Part shown: one piece after another, positions 52,638 to 62,794 of the stretch
Layout of the letters: every line of letters begins with the position of its first letter
Position numbering within the stretch: the first letter of the stretch is position 1
NCBI RefSeq assembly: GCF_001729245.1
Contig: NZ_CP015217.1
Location: forward strand, 1,180,001-1,244,000
Reading direction: 5' to 3'
DNA: 64,000 bases
DNA from: Leptospira tipperaryensis
GTDB lineage: Bacteria; Spirochaetota; Leptospiria; Leptospirales; Leptospiraceae
Notes under the pieces: model-generated
Database searches by the model: none
Told to the model about the DNA's origin: nothing
The model's input: the letters and a program-made list of their open reading frames with translations, nothing else
Made by a program: the position numbers and the translations under genes

Positions 52638-53453
52638 TTATGCTTTTTTAGAATTTCTTTTTAAGAATTCTTTATAAATTCTATTGGCCGCTTCTTCGAT
52701 TTCGGAAGTAAAGCCGTCGATTCTGGAAGTAAGGTATTGGTGGAAGGTCATCGCAGGGATCGCGACGATCAAACCGGCCGCAGTCGTGATCAAGGCTTCT
52801 TTGATACCACCCGCCACAACTTTTGCGTTTACTTGGTCTGCGTTTGCAATTGCGTCGAATGCGTTGATCATACCGGATACGGTTCCTAAGAATCCGATCA
52901 AGGGTGCAATCGTTGAAACCGCCGCTAAGATGACGAGTCCTCTTTCGAGAACCGTGATCACTTCAGCTGCTTCCCGTTCTACACCTTTAGAAAAAATCTC
53001 AGCGTCTCCGGACGATACGTCGATTCCACCGGCTAACACTTGGGTGATCTTGTATTCTTTTCTTTCGTCCAAGAAACCTTGTACTGCGTCGAGGCCTTTT
53101 GTATCCATCGCTTCGCCGAGGTCGATATTGTAACCTTTAGGAAGCAGTTTTGCCGTGGCTAGGAAATAAAGTCTCTCGAATATGATTCCTAAAGCAATGA
53201 TAGAGGAAAGCGCGAGCGGATACATTGTCCATCCACCGAGGAGAAAAAGGTCTACGAATCCCCAGCTTTTTTCAGTCTTTGCGGGGGTTGCGGTTGGCGT
53301 TTCTGTCTTCGCTTGCTCGGTGGTTTCCGCCTTGGTCGGCTCTGATACTTTGTCCTGCGCAAATATTACAGTGGTGGAAAGGGAAATTAGTCCCGATAGG
53401 ATGAGCGCTGTTGTCACCCATTTGAATTCTTTTTTTAGGGAAGAAAATTTCAT
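52638..53453 (-). CDS. exbB: ExbB/TolQ/MotA-family proton channel protein with extended N-terminus
   Basis: A 271-residue inner-membrane protein. The N-terminus has an extra signal-like segment ([17 protein letters not shown]) and a Thr/Glu/Ala-rich linker ([18 protein letters not shown]), before the three usual transmembrane segments. The C-terminal ones are [28 protein letters not shown] and [29 protein letters not shown], typical ExbB/MotA motifs. The extended form is known in several bacteria. The ATG follows GGAG. First gene of the exbB-exbD-exbD-tonB operon, with a repeat-type regulatory site upstream. Confidence 0.94.
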   Translation of the reverse strand: MKFSSLKKEFKWVTTALILSGLISLSTTVIFAQDKVSEPTKAETTEQAKTETPTATPAKTEKSWGFVDLFLLGGWTMYPLALSSIIALGIIFERLYFLATAKLLPKGYNIDLGEAMDTKGLDAVQGFLDERKEYKITQVLAGGIDVSSGDAEIFSKGVEREAAEVITVLERGLVILAAVSTIAPLIGFLGTVSGMINAFDAIANADQVNAKVVAGGIKEALITTAAGLIVAIPAMTFHQYLTSRIDGFTSEIEEAANRIYKEFLKRNSKKA

Positions 53454-53496
53454 CGATATCTCCGATTAAAATATTCTTGTAATATACTTTTTAATT

Positions 53497-53523
53497 GTTA
53501 CCGAATGATTACAAAGAAGTTAC
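53497..53523 (-). promoter_or_regulatory. Direct repeat box (three GTAAC-type units, 11-bp period) upstream of exbB
   Basis: On the coding (minus) strand, GTAAC, GTAAT and GTAAC are spaced exactly 11 bp apart (plus-strand positions 53519, 53508 and 53497). A -10-like TATATT (53486-53481) follows ten bases later. exbB starts 44 bases from the box. Repeats of one helical turn just before a -10, replacing the -35, are typical of PhoB/OmpR-type response regulators. The rest of 53454-53786 contains a further hairpin (53743-53781). Confidence 0.65.
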
Positions 53524-53742
53524 GGATCTAAAACTTCCATTCAAGTCCGAACGGATTTTTCTTCAAAATCAGAGTGATAAAATTTTCAAAAAAGGAATCT
53601 TCGAAGTTGTGTTACAATTGATTCTTAAAATTTCCCTATTTTAATCGGCGAAGTAAGCAAAATTCGAATCGGATTATGGAAAGTTCCAAGGGAACATGCG
53701 AAAGACGGAATGTGATGTAGGATCGAAAGAGTGGTCCAAAGG

Positions 53743-53785
53743 AACACGGATCCATTTCGATAACCGAAATCGATCCGTGTTTTTT
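53743..53785 (+). terminator. Long hairpin between TonB-dependent receptor and exbB
   Basis: AACACGGATCCATTTCG (53743-53759) pairs with CGAAATCGATCCGTGTT (53765-53781) with one mismatch and a 5-base loop. The T-run (to 53785) is on the plus strand, opposite to the direction of the genes. On the minus strand, an A-run precedes the stem and only TTCC follows. It may still end transcription after the receptor gene, but looks best as a terminator of antisense transcripts. Confidence 0.65.
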
Positions 53786-53786
53786 G

Positions 53787-56747
53787 TTAGAGTTTATACG
53801 TAGCAGAGAAAGAAATATCCAATCCGGTTCTATATTTTTGGAACACATATTCCTGTCCTGTGAGAGGATCAGTTTGTGTTATCTTAAACTGGCTGTTCAT
53901 TAAATTTCGAACGGAAGATCGGAAATCTAAACGGTCGTTGTGCTTGTAAGTATAGACGACATCCGAGGTTCCGGTTCCTTTTTGAATCGCGTTCGGAACT
54001 CCATCGGATCCGACCAAAGCGATTCTATCGCTAAAATAATTATAGTAGAATCCAATATTGTGCTTTTTGCTTTTTGTCGTGAATACGTCGATTCTAAGGT
54101 TTGCTACGAAGTCAGATTGACCTTGCAGCGGACGATTCAAGGTAGTAGGCGCATAGGCCGCATACGTCGAAGTCGGATCCACTTGTCCTGTCGCGATAAA
54201 GCCGTAGATGTTCGCGTCGATCACGTCTACTCTCGATTTGATAAAGAAGACGTTGGTTTCTACTCTCAACCACCACAACAATTCTTTACGATAATCCAAT
54301 TCGATTCCTCGGATCGTGGCTTGCTGTGCGTTTGCATATTTGTAAACTAAGCTCGCGCTTCCCGCGACCGGTAAACCGATGAGCTCGATCGGGTTCGAAA
54401 GATTCTTAAAGAACGCACCCACTCCGATGTAATCAGTGTTGGTTAGGTAGTATTCCCATCGAACGTCGTAGTTGTGAATGTAAGTTCTTTGAAGGCTCGC
54501 GTTACCGAATATTCTATCAGCTTGAAAATATGCGGAAAATCCGAACGGAGACAATTCTCTCAAGTCGGGTCTTGTAAGCGTTTGAGAATATCCCAGACGA
54601 AGATTCATGTCTTTTGCAATTTCCCACGCGACGTTGGCCGAAGGAAGTTTGTCTTTTGTCCTGAGTTCCCCGATCCCGAGGTTATTTACGTCGCAAACAT
54701 TAGATCTTACTAATAAAAGTCTTTCTTCTTCTGAGTTCGTTTTACAACCGTAGCTCGCATTGTATCCGCTCCAGCTGTTTTTGAGATCGTATGTTTGAGT
54801 CTTTTGGTAACTGTCTTCGTAACGGACCCCGACGATCGTTTTTAATTTCGCCATAATTGGGATCTCCGCCTGTGCGAACGCGGCTTTAAGGGCTTGTGTC
54901 GCATCATACGCATTGTTCCCGGAAGCGCGTTCGAAAATCTTTCTATCACCGTTCGCATAAGTTAGAGGATTATAGATGATTTCCCCTGGAACCGGATAGA
55001 GATAATCTCTATCGCTTCCGTTGAAGTTTCTTTGGGCGAATTCCCTAAATTCAAAGTGTTTGAAACGATCAAGATTACTAATTCCGAATTTTAATTTACT
55101 CTGAAGCCCGTCCCACTGACTGAATGGAATTTCATATTTAAGGGATTGGCTTCGAACAGTATCCGCAGTAGTCGAAAAGTATCTAGTTCCGTCGGGGTTG
55201 TTTCCTAATCTTCTAAATCCGTTTGCTAAATCATTTCCACCCTGGGACCAAGCTTGGTTTCTTGCATCGGGTTCGTCTCTTTCGGCGAGGGCGTAATTTA
55301 GATTCCATTCGACTTTATGAGGCCTCGCGCTGAAGGTTCTCAACTCGTGTTCGCCACCGAGAGTGTTGTTAAAGATCGTTCGACTGATATAACTCAAGTT
55401 AGTCGATTTAAAATTAAAATTGTCGATGTAGTTTGTTCCTTCACCTTCGCGAACTGTCTTATCCGATTGTGCAGAATAAAGGGTCTTGATAAAGAATTGC
55501 TGCCCAATTTTTGGTTCATACGCTAAGTTGAGGTTGTTTCCCCATAGAACTTCTTCAGTGTATAGTTTTAAGTTGTTCTGATTTAAAGGGCGGAGCATAT
55601 TATAATCTTTTAAATAAAGCGAAACCGGGTTGCTTGCTTGAAAACGTGAATTCGTTTCTTCGCGATAGTTATAACTCCGGTTATATGTCGTTCCCGCTAA
55701 AACTCCGAATCTTCCCCATTTTTCCGAACGGAAGGAATTTCCTGCGGACAAACTGAAAGATTTGTTATAAGGAGAATCCGTTTCATTCGGAGACCATTGT
55801 TGATTGAAAGACAAGGCGCCGACTTTCATAAGATTGGTTGGTATTCCTCCAAATCGATCCCCCTCTACGAAAGGTATTACTTTCGGTAAACCTCCAATGA
55901 GATCCGGAAGTTCCTGTTTTTTTGAGACCAATCCGAAATCGTTATTCATATCTCCTTGGTTGAAAGTCTTGAATTTGTGACCTGCAACTTGAGTATTTTT
56001 TCCGACTCCCAAGGAAACGGATAGCAAGAGATTATCCGGATATTCTTTGGTTTCAATCTTTACGATTCCTCCTGAAAATTCAGCGGAGTCTTCCGCGGAT
56101 GCGGTTTTTATTACCCGAATATTTTTGATTACACCCGCCGGAAACAAATCCAGTGGAACGATTCTTTTGTCAGGTTCAGGCGAAGGTATAAAGGAATCAT
56201 TGAGGATCGTATTGGAATATCTTTCGCCGAGTCCTCGAACGAAGATGAATTTACCTCCGACGAGCGTGATACCAGTGACTCTTCGAAGGACGTCTCCAGC
56301 GGAAGAGTCCGGACTTTTTTTGATGGATTCTTCGCTGATTCCATCGGACACTACACCACTTTTTCTTTGCAGAGCCAATAAAGCAGACTCAGAGTTTTCG
56401 AGTCCGCGTCCCTTGACTTCCACAGTGTCCAAAACCTGAGCACCCAGAACGATGTTCATGGAAAGTTGTGATCCGGAGGTGATCGTCACCTTTTTGAATT
56501 GTGTCGCAAAGCCGATCATTTGATATTCCACATTATGTTCGCCAGGCGGTAGGTTTAATTCGTATTTTCCATCAAAGTCGCTTCGAGTCGCGGCCTTGAT
56601 CGATCGAACGATCACGACCGCTCCAAAGACCGGATCTCCCGATTCCGAATCAACGACTTTTCCTCTGAGCTTCCCAGTAGCTTGTCCGAAGACCGGACTT
56701 GCTACGATTGAGAAGAAGAATAATAAACTAATTGTCTTGTTTTTCAT
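53787..56747 (-). CDS. TonB-dependent outer-membrane receptor with carboxypeptidase-regulatory-like domain
   Basis: A 986-residue protein from the ATG at 56747. It has a signal peptide ([20 protein letters not shown]) and a CarboxypepD_reg-type domain (about 25-105: [25 protein letters not shown]). The plug domain follows ([31 protein letters not shown]), then a large beta-barrel of about 700 residues. This architecture is common in SusC-like and TonB-dependent transporters. The substrate, iron complex, vitamin, sugar or other, cannot be deduced. Its start overlaps the stop of a lipoprotein gene (ATGA), so the two are coupled. Confidence 0.93.
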   Translation of the reverse strand: MKNKTISLLFFFSIVASPVFGQATGKLRGKVVDSESGDPVFGAVVIVRSIKAATRSDFDGKYELNLPPGEHNVEYQMIGFATQFKKVTITSGSQLSMNIVLGAQVLDTVEVKGRGLENSESALLALQRKSGVVSDGISEESIKKSPDSSAGDVLRRVTGITLVGGKFIFVRGLGERYSNTILNDSFIPSPEPDKRIVPLDLFPAGVIKNIRVIKTASAEDSAEFSGGIVKIETKEYPDNLLLSVSLGVGKNTQVAGHKFKTFNQGDMNNDFGLVSKKQELPDLIGGLPKVIPFVEGDRFGGIPTNLMKVGALSFNQQWSPNETDSPYNKSFSLSAGNSFRSEKWGRFGVLAGTTYNRSYNYREETNSRFQASNPVSLYLKDYNMLRPLNQNNLKLYTEEVLWGNNLNLAYEPKIGQQFFIKTLYSAQSDKTVREGEGTNYIDNFNFKSTNLSYISRTIFNNTLGGEHELRTFSARPHKVEWNLNYALAERDEPDARNQAWSQGGNDLANGFRRLGNNPDGTRYFSTTADTVRSQSLKYEIPFSQWDGLQSKLKFGISNLDRFKHFEFREFAQRNFNGSDRDYLYPVPGEIIYNPLTYANGDRKIFERASGNNAYDATQALKAAFAQAEIPIMAKLKTIVGVRYEDSYQKTQTYDLKNSWSGYNASYGCKTNSEEERLLLVRSNVCDVNNLGIGELRTKDKLPSANVAWEIAKDMNLRLGYSQTLTRPDLRELSPFGFSAYFQADRIFGNASLQRTYIHNYDVRWEYYLTNTDYIGVGAFFKNLSNPIELIGLPVAGSASLVYKYANAQQATIRGIELDYRKELLWWLRVETNVFFIKSRVDVIDANIYGFIATGQVDPTSTYAAYAPTTLNRPLQGQSDFVANLRIDVFTTKSKKHNIGFYYNYFSDRIALVGSDGVPNAIQKGTGTSDVVYTYKHNDRLDFRSSVRNLMNSQFKITQTDPLTGQEYVFQKYRTGLDISFSATYKL

Positions 56748-57364
56748 GTTCCGTACGTACAAACTTTAAATTGATTTTTGTGTTCTATAATGAGTTTAAT
56801 TTCATCGATATCGATGGTTCTTCGTTCCAATTGCACTTTAAATTCCTTTATAATGTAACCGTTGATGTTCGTGAGCTTTCTTACGTTGTAAGGTTTTGGA
56901 AGGGGAAGAATTTGAAGCGGACCTTTTGATCCTCTGAGATTTTGTCTGACTTTATCGATACCGGCTTTTCTTCTGATGAGTAAAAGATACATTGAATCTT
57001 CAATCTTAGAATTCGCGGTGATGTTATTCTGATCTATGTTGTTCGGGAGATAGATCTCTCTGATCTCTTTCGGATTGCACGAATATTTGAGCTGGTCGTC
57101 GTCTTTATCAGGAGAATCCCTGATTTCATTGATCGCCTTCGATAACGCTTCTTCAACGGAATGAGACGAGTTTAGTATTACGTAAGAATTTTTTATTTCC
57201 GATCTAAGGATGTCTTTGTCTTTTTGAATTTCTAAAGCGATTTTGGGATCCATGATTTCCTTGTCGAAATCCGGCCGCTGTCCGCTTTTTTTACATTCGA
57301 AAATCGAAAAAGATAAAAGAATAAAAAGAAGAATATGTAGAAATTTGAATGTGTTTTGGGACAT
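56744..57364 (-). CDS. Lipoprotein coupled to the TonB-dependent receptor
   Basis: A 206-residue protein with signal [17 protein letters not shown]; the Cys (about 25) is the likely lipid-bearing residue. The mature part is charged, without a recognisable family ([36 protein letters not shown]). Four-base overlap with the receptor gene suggests both products are made in fixed ratio, as in SusD-SusC-like pairs, but no SusD similarity is visible. Between this and the next upstream gene lies a strong hairpin. Confidence 0.75.
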   Translation of the reverse strand: MSQNTFKFLHILLFILLSFSIFECKKSGQRPDFDKEIMDPKIALEIQKDKDILRSEIKNSYVILNSSHSVEEALSKAINEIRDSPDKDDDQLKYSCNPKEIREIYLPNNIDQNNITANSKIEDSMYLLLIRRKAGIDKVRQNLRGSKGPLQILPLPKPYNVRKLTNINGYIIKEFKVQLERRTIDIDEIKLIIEHKNQFKVCTYGT

Positions 57365-57377
57365 GTTTAAGGTTCAT

Positions 57378-57413
57378 AAGAGGATTCTCAAGCGAAGAGA
57401 ATCCTCTTTTTTT
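57378..57413 (+). terminator. Perfect 12-bp hairpin between two lipoprotein genes
   Basis: AAGAGGATTCTC (57378-57389) and GAGAATCCTCTT (57397-57408) are perfect arms with a 7-base loop. T57407-T57413 follows on the plus strand. Both flanking genes are on the minus strand, where the stem is followed only by TTATG. It therefore could be a partial terminator or RNA-processing hairpin that sets the ratio between the abundant upstream lipoprotein and the receptor operon. Confidence 0.65.
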
Positions 57414-57415
57414 AA

Positions 57416-58804
57416 TTATTTCGCTCTATACACGGTCCATCCTGAAGCCCAGTTAGAACCGGAGATCATACCACCATAGGTAGTGTTATCGGTAAAAAAT
57501 GAGTCAGAGGATTGTGCAGTTAGCGCAGATCCAGCTGCTGCGGCCGCTTCACCCGAAGGTTGATAATCAGGCTTGGTCGCGAAAGCGCAATTGTCTGAAT
57601 CGCCGGAACCCAAAGAAACTACGGGAAGCGCTGTTAAGCCAGTAGTTGGAAGCGTACAGGCGGCAGTGTTTCCATTGGTTTTTGCGGCTTCTACTAAAAC
57701 GTTAGCAAGAGTCGGAGCTGTTGCAGGACCGCCACCGGTTGCGTTTAATACGCAGTCGATATTTCCGGATTGGAATCCGTAAATAAGTCCATTGCTAAAT
57801 TTTCCTTGAAGACCTTCTCTCAATCTTGCGCCAAATCCGTTGGAAACGTTTTTACCAAGAAGTGTGAAGTTAGAGAGTTTTACGTTAGTAGTAGTTTTTG
57901 CAGTTGCAGAAGCGGTTCCTGCACTGTGTGTTCCATCCATTTCAAATCCGTGAGGATCAGTGGATGCTGTTCCACCGCATGTAGTCGCGTATTTGTGGGA
58001 GATAACGAATTGAACTTTTCCTGTATAGGCTTCATCTAAATCCAAATCATCATCCATTCCACCGGTCATAAGGAGATATTTACCAGTCCAAGCTCCTCCC
58101 CAGGATTCAACGCCGTCATCTAAGTGTCTATGGACTTGAACGTGATCTAATGTAGTTCCGTTTCCTACAACATACATTGAAAGTCCGTTCAACTCGTCTC
58201 CGGTAGAAACTTCGTTTCCGGCGAATTCAACGATCGTGTAAGTAAAACTTCCAGAAGTTCCGTTATCATTCGCGCCGCTGTTATATTGAAGACCGGTTCC
58301 ACCTTCCGTGTTCTGAGCGGCCGCTCTGGAACCAACACCGTCTCCTACGATCAAAATTCCACCCCAGTCTCCTGGAGCTCTGTTTCCGGAGGTTTTAGAA
58401 GAAGTAAAACAAACAGGAGCAGTCGCGTCCCCTTTGGTTATGATCTTTGCACCTTGCTCGATAATCAGAGCTGAACCAGCAGTTCCAAACACAACCGCGC
58501 CTCTTTCAAAAGTGAGCGTAGCGCCGGTCTTAACACGAACGATTCCACTGAGAGAAGTGGAAGAATACGTAGCAAAGCTTTGGCTTGAGGTAATGTTCCC
58601 AGTAAGAACAGTGTTTCCGCCTATGATAGAAGCACCGTCGCAAATTGCAGAACCGGCGTTTGAGTTACCTGCTCCCGATAGTAATGCGATTGCGAGCAAT
58701 GCGGTGTTGTCTTTCTTGTCTTCTTTGCAATTTGCAAAAGAAGAAAGTAGTAGAGTGGCGCTTATGAATAAAAGCGTGACTCTTTTTGAATAAGTCGATT
58801 TCAT
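57416..58804 (-). CDS. Surface lipoprotein with beta-helix-like repeats
   Basis: A 462-residue protein from ATG 58804, preceded by AAGGAG. The signal peptide ([20 protein letters not shown]) ends in a good lipobox. The mature part is Gly/Ser/Asn/Thr-rich with repeated short strands ([76 protein letters not shown]), the pattern of a right-handed beta-helix. A role in adhesion or ligand binding for the adjoining TonB receptor is possible. A related, longer frame upstream (to 58906) lacks a ribosome site and contains the promoter. Confidence 0.82.
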   Translation of the reverse strand: MKSTYSKRVTLLFISATLLLSSFANCKEDKKDNTALLAIALLSGAGNSNAGSAICDGASIIGGNTVLTGNITSSQSFATYSSTSLSGIVRVKTGATLTFERGAVVFGTAGSALIIEQGAKIITKGDATAPVCFTSSKTSGNRAPGDWGGILIVGDGVGSRAAAQNTEGGTGLQYNSGANDNGTSGSFTYTIVEFAGNEVSTGDELNGLSMYVVGNGTTLDHVQVHRHLDDGVESWGGAWTGKYLLMTGGMDDDLDLDEAYTGKVQFVISHKYATTCGGTASTDPHGFEMDGTHSAGTASATAKTTTNVKLSNFTLLGKNVSNGFGARLREGLQGKFSNGLIYGFQSGNIDCVLNATGGGPATAPTLANVLVEAAKTNGNTAACTLPTTGLTALPVVSLGSGDSDNCAFATKPDYQPSGEAAAAAGSALTAQSSDSFFTDNTTYGGMISGSNWASGWTVYRAK

Positions 58805-58846
58805 CTTATGACTCCTTGAGAATAAAACCTTAAAAGGTTTACGGAT

Positions 58847-58878
58847 AATGTAAGCGCAAGGCGTTACACCCGAGTTAC
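58847..58878 (-). promoter_or_regulatory. GTAAC direct repeats and -10 upstream of the surface lipoprotein gene
   Basis: On the minus strand, two GTAAC units start at 58878 and 58867, exactly 11 bp apart. TACATT (58852-58847) follows ten bases after the second. This is the same layout, including the 10-base distance, as before exbB. It lies 43-74 bases upstream of the ATG. Confidence 0.65.
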
Positions 58879-58966
58879 AAACTGATTTAATTCCCGTAAC
58901 TTTCATTTGATCTTCTGCGAGTCTCTTTGTGACATTTAAGGTATAGTTTCTGAATGCATCCGTTCA

Positions 58967-59281
58967 TTAAGGAAGAGCGAAGAATAGAATTAAGAGAAAT
59001 CCTAAAGAACCGAACGCGAAATAACGATCTCCCTTTGTTTCCTCTTTAGGTTCCTCTCCCTTTGTCCAAGCTACGTCTTTTTTCTCTATGGACACGACGT
59101 CCTTTTTGAAGCCTCGTTTAGTTCCATCCTCATACTCAACAATAATACCTTGTTCGTTTTCTGAAGTTTTTACGTTCTCTATTACTTCGCTCGTTTTAGT
59201 ATTTTTAACTATGTCCGCAAACATTCCGGTAGGTGAGAATAATAGGAAGAGTAGAAGGGCTATCGATATTCTTGTTATCAT
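58967..59281 (-). CDS. Small exported or membrane-anchored protein
   Basis: A 104-residue protein with a signal peptide ([18 protein letters not shown]) and a short charged domain ([27 protein letters not shown]). It ends in a hydrophobic C-terminus ([17 protein letters not shown]), so probably inner-membrane anchored with a periplasmic domain. AAAAGGAAAATG lies ahead of the ATG. The first gene of the minus-strand TonB cluster, with GTTAC motifs upstream (59324 and 59360). Unknown function. Confidence 0.72.
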   Translation of the reverse strand: MITRISIALLLFLLFSPTGMFADIVKNTKTSEVIENVKTSENEQGIIVEYEDGTKRGFKKDVVSIEKKDVAWTKGEEPKEETKGDRYFAFGSLGFLLILFFALP

Positions 59282-59323
59282 TTTGTAATCATTTTCCTTT
59301 TGGAATGTCTACCGCATCTCATT

Positions 59324-59375
59324 GTTACATTTTCATACAAGACTAAAAACAAGAGAATTGTTACAATCGTGTTAA
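59324..59375 (-). promoter_or_regulatory. Further GTTAC motifs upstream of the small exported protein
   Basis: GTTAC at 59324-59328, and GTTAC with GTTAA at 59360 and 59371, the latter two 11 bp apart (GTAAC on the coding strand). The site lies 43-95 bases ahead of the ATG at 59281. The spacing to a -10 is less clear than for exbB. The rest of 59376-60092 shows only short, unsupported frames. Confidence 0.4.
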
Positions 59376-60092
59376 AGATTTGATTCGAAATGAAGGGAAA
59401 TTAGATAAACTTAGAATCCCTATTAAAGAACATTGATAAAGATTAATGTTCTTTAATGATGGAAGCGCAAATAGTTTCGCACCCGTTCCCCCAAGGGTGG
59501 CGATCAAGGCGACGAGTAAAGTCCGAATGATCGTCTTTACGTTGTAGCCCGTGTTGATTACGTAATAAACGGATAAGGTAATCAAAGGAACGTGTGTTCC
59601 CGAGAAACGTTACTAAGAGAATTTTTGCAGTATAAGTTTTAAGCGGTTTAATTTTGGAAAGAGTTTCGTAAAGTCCAAGATTTCAGTTCAGTCATTTTTT
59701 GTTCCGTTTAGATTTAGAAAATTCTATCGCCTGTTTTTATCTCGACTCTGTCGTGCTTTGACTTTTTCGAGTTCGATGTTTGAAGATTTTTATTTTAAAT
59801 AACGGCGTCTTTTGTTTCAGCTTAGAAATGGTGTTGTTCGCTTATCAATTTCTAAACCCGTTTTTAGAGACGAGCAAATCTTTTGATGTAAGCTTTGAGA
59901 AAACGAAAAAAGAATTCAAATTCTTAAGTTTTGTTTTGGATCCTTTCTCGAGAAGGGAAATCCAAACGAAAGTTTTAGATCCAGGGACCAACTCATTCTC
60001 TGTTTTGTCAAAGGTCTGAAAGGATGTCAGGGAACTGAGGACTTAGAATCGGGACTTTCCGTCTGAAAAACAGAATTCTTCAGATTTTTTTC

Positions 60093-60121
60093 TTGCCATT
60101 TCCCTGAATATTTTATATAAT
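60093..60121 (+). promoter_or_regulatory. Sigma-70-type promoter of the TetR-alkB unit
   Basis: TTGCCA (60093-60098), 17-bp spacer, TATAAT (60116-60121). Transcription would begin near 60128, giving a leader of about 40 bases to the GTG start. Confidence 0.8.
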
Positions 60122-60168
60122 AACTGTTGTTCTATAAAAACGTTTGTTCGAAATTGAGGAGAATTGCC

Positions 60169-60774
60169 GTGCCCAAGGTTGTGGATCACGAAGTTTACAG
60201 AATTTCCATTCTAACAAGATGTTTGAGCCTTTTTGCCAAAAAGGGCTATGCGGTGGTTACAATGCGAGAGATTTCCAAGGAGCTTCGGGTTTCTACGGGG
60301 TCCCTCTATCATTATTTTCCGACCAAGGAAGTTTTGTTTGAGGAAATGGCGAAGTGGGTGGTTCGAGAGGACGCGAAGCAGTTGGTCGAAATCCGAGATC
60401 GAAATCGGGACAAAAACCCGGCTGAAAGACTCGAGCTGCTCTTTGAGTTCGTTCGAGAAAGGGAAGGACATTTTCAGGATTTGATTTTGCTCGCTTGCGA
60501 TCTTTACAGAAGAGAAGACTCGGAGCCTGCAAAAGCGATTTTGAAAGAATGTTCGGTGATCTTTCGGGATGCGATCGAAAGCCATCTCGGTTTAAAAAAT
60601 CCGGAGATAGAAAACCTTTTTTTCAGCGTTCTGATCGGAACCATTTTTCAAAGGATGATGGACGAGGGAACGGTCGACTTCGAAAAAACTTTCGGGATCG
60701 TAAGGGTCTTTGCTCCGTTTCTAACAAGCGCTCCGTTTATGGAATCGAAAAAGGTCGGAAACGATTCAAGATAG
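60169..60774 (+). CDS. TetR-family transcriptional regulator
   Basis: A 201-residue regulator from a GTG at 60169, preceded by GAGGAG; the ATG at 60127 would lie at the transcription start itself. The N-terminal helix-turn-helix is typical: LFAKKGYAVVTMREISKELRVSTGSLYHYFPTKEVLFEEM. The ligand-binding domain is divergent. It lies 37 bp ahead of the alkane monooxygenase gene in the same direction. It probably controls its own operon in response to an alkane, fatty acid or related compound. Confidence 0.9.
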   Translation: MPKVVDHEVYRISILTRCLSLFAKKGYAVVTMREISKELRVSTGSLYHYFPTKEVLFEEMAKWVVREDAKQLVEIRDRNRDKNPAERLELLFEFVREREGHFQDLILLACDLYRREDSEPAKAILKECSVIFRDAIESHLGLKNPEIENLFFSVLIGTIFQRMMDEGTVDFEKTFGIVRVFAPFLTSAPFMESKKVGNDSR

Positions 60775-60811
60775 AATCGATCAATCAAAGAAAAATAGGG
60801 AGAGAAGTGAT

Positions 60812-61924
60812 ATGACCAATTTGAAACGTTACTCGTTCATTGTTTGTTTTTTAGTTCCCGCGTTTGCGGTGTTGGGTTTTTATTTAGGCGGAGCGTATAA
60901 TTTTCTTACCTTCGCGATCGTGTTCGGAATATTACCGATTTTGGATTTAGCCGTCGGTTCCGATCCGTCGAACCCGGTCGAAGAGGAAGTTCCTTCTTTG
61001 CAGAACGAATTTTATTTTCGATTTCTTACTTATATGTGGGCCTGGGTTCAGATTGGCTTAGTTATTTGGGCTCTTTATGAAATTCAAAACAAGGAACTGA
61101 CTGGTTTGGAATGGTTCGGCTTTGTTCTCGCGATCGGAATCAATACCGGAGGAATCGGAATCACCGTTGCACACGAGTTAGGTCATAAGAGTAAGAAGAT
61201 CGAGCAGTGGTATTCAAAATTTATTCTGATGACCGTTTGTTATATGCACTTCTTTATCGAACACAATCGGGGACACCACGTAAACGTTTCGACTCACGAG
61301 GATCCGGCCTCTTCGAGAAAGGGAGAGTCCTTCTATCGATTCTATCCAAGAACCGTATTTGGTTCTTATTTCTCCGCTTGGAAGCTGGAAGAAAAAAGGC
61401 TTTCCAAACAAGGAAAGTCGGCTTGGTCTCTGGAGAATGAGATGATTTCTGCGAGTTTAATTACGCTTTTGTTCATCGGAGTTGTGACCGCGGGGCTCAC
61501 TCTTTATACTGGAAAATTTTCTTGGGAAGTTCCGGCATTCTTTTTTGTTCAGAGTTTTATCGCATTCTCCCTTTTGGAATTGGTGAACTATATCGAACAC
61601 TACGGCCTTCAGAGAAAGGAAATCGCTCCGGGAAAGTTTGAAAAGGTTCTACCGATTCATTCTTGGAATCAGAATTTTGCGGTAAGCAACGCATTTCTAT
61701 TTCATCTTCAAAGACATTCGGATCACCACGCTAACGCGGGAAGACGTTACTCGGCATTGCGTCACTTTGAAGAGAGCCCTCAACTTCCTTACGGTTACGA
61801 AGTGATGGTTCTGGTGGCTCTGATTCCTCCTCTCTGGTATAAGATCATGGATTGGAGATTGGAAGACTGGAAGAAAAAATACTATGGGAATGCGAATTCC
61901 GAAGCGGTTAGAAACGCGGTATAA
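60812..61924 (+). CDS. alkB: Alkane 1-monooxygenase (AlkB-type membrane di-iron hydroxylase)
   Basis: A 370-residue polytopic membrane protein. The eight-His signature is complete: HELGHK (Hist-1), HNRGHH plus VSTHEDPASS (Hist-2), LQRHSDHHANAGRRYSALRHFE (Hist-3), with NYIEHYGLQR between. It hydroxylates the terminal carbon of n-alkanes using O2 and electrons from rubredoxin. No rubredoxin or reductase gene is adjacent, so these must come from elsewhere. A good ribosome site (GGAGAGAAG) precedes the ATG. Operon with the TetR gene. Confidence 0.94.
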   Translation: MTNLKRYSFIVCFLVPAFAVLGFYLGGAYNFLTFAIVFGILPILDLAVGSDPSNPVEEEVPSLQNEFYFRFLTYMWAWVQIGLVIWALYEIQNKELTGLEWFGFVLAIGINTGGIGITVAHELGHKSKKIEQWYSKFILMTVCYMHFFIEHNRGHHVNVSTHEDPASSRKGESFYRFYPRTVFGSYFSAWKLEEKRLSKQGKSAWSLENEMISASLITLLFIGVVTAGLTLYTGKFSWEVPAFFFVQSFIAFSLLELVNYIEHYGLQRKEIAPGKFEKVLPIHSWNQNFAVSNAFLFHLQRHSDHHANAGRRYSALRHFEESPQLPYGYEVMVLVALIPPLWYKIMDWRLEDWKKKYYGNANSEAVRNAV

Positions 61925-61951
61925 AAAAGTATTCAAAAAGTTTCATATAAC

Positions 61952-61984
61952 AAAGCCCGGGTTTTTTCCGGGCTTTTTGTTTTT
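61952..61984 (+). terminator. Terminator after alkB
   Basis: AAAGCCCGG (61952-61960), a 7-base loop and CCGGGCTTT (61968-61976), followed by TTGTTTTT. Strong rho-independent terminator. Confidence 0.92.
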
Positions 61985-61997
61985 CGATTCTTAATTC

Positions 61998-62500
61998 TTA
62001 ACGTTTTCGTCTTAATTCTATTCTGAATCCTAAGGGAACGTTACGCGAATCCGCTCCTAAGAGAATCTTTGGAACGCTGAGATCGGTATTGGCCGGATTT
62101 GTATCGATTCCGTTTGAGAGATCGAAACTTACGTTGATTTCGTAGTTTCGCGAAGCGTATCTTTTCTTTGATTCGTCGCTTTCTCCGTTGAACGTAAAAG
62201 TAAACGGTCCTTCATAAGGAACTAGAACTAAATTCAAATAATGTTTTCGTCTTGTTCCTTCTTCTACGAGAGAGAGAGGATAAAATTCGATTCCTCAGTA
62301 GATAAGGAACGGCTCGTGTTACCGATGGAAGGAATCGTATTTTGTTGGTTCCATTGGATTTCTACATTGACCGCGCTTGTCAGGATATCGTTTCGAATAA
62401 AGATCACGTGTATGGTGAAGTGAATCCTGTGAACGTAGGCTACTCTGTGTTATAAACGATTCCGGTGTGGAACATTGCGATTTCGAAAGGTCGCTTTCAA
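61998..62500 (-). pseudogene. Decayed gene for an exported-type protein, frameshifted at a (GA)5 tract
   Basis: Minus-strand frames together give a protein-like text: FEIAMFHTGIVYNTE, a TAG stop (62442-62440), PTFTGFTSPYT, a frame change, VIFIRNDILTSAVNVEIQWNQQNTI, and after another change VEEGTRRKHYLNLVLVPYEG to the stop at 61998. The last change falls in a (GA)5 repeat (62268-62279); losing one GA unit would rejoin the frames. The final 79 residues alone are an open frame without a proper start. The presence of at least three lesions indicates a dead gene. Parent family not recognised. Confidence 0.55.
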
Positions 62501-62794
62501 CGTCTCGACCATTTTAGTTTTCTATAAGTTTTTTCTTTTCCGTGTTACTTCCGATTTTCAGAGGAGATGTGTGGCAAGTTTTCGGTTGGCCTCTGGAAAT
62601 TTCTTGATAAGGAGGAGGAAAAAAGAAAGAATCTTGGGCGGATAAGGGGAGTGTAGGAAAAGGAAAAACGACGGAAGAATTATTTATGAGGTCGGGGCTT
62701 TTGAGAAAAATCGTTAAGAGTGCTTTGTCTGAGTTCCGACGATCCACCGTTCCTTGTTGCATAAACTTGCCCACAAGTTGAGGGGAACTTAAGA

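Noticed and set aside
59361..60019. Frames of 74 residues (minus, IIRTLLVALIATLGG...) and 79 residues (plus, from a TTG at 59780)
   Set aside because: The first is membrane-like and may be a remnant of a transporter, but no start or family could be supported. The second has no ribosome site and no recognisable pattern.
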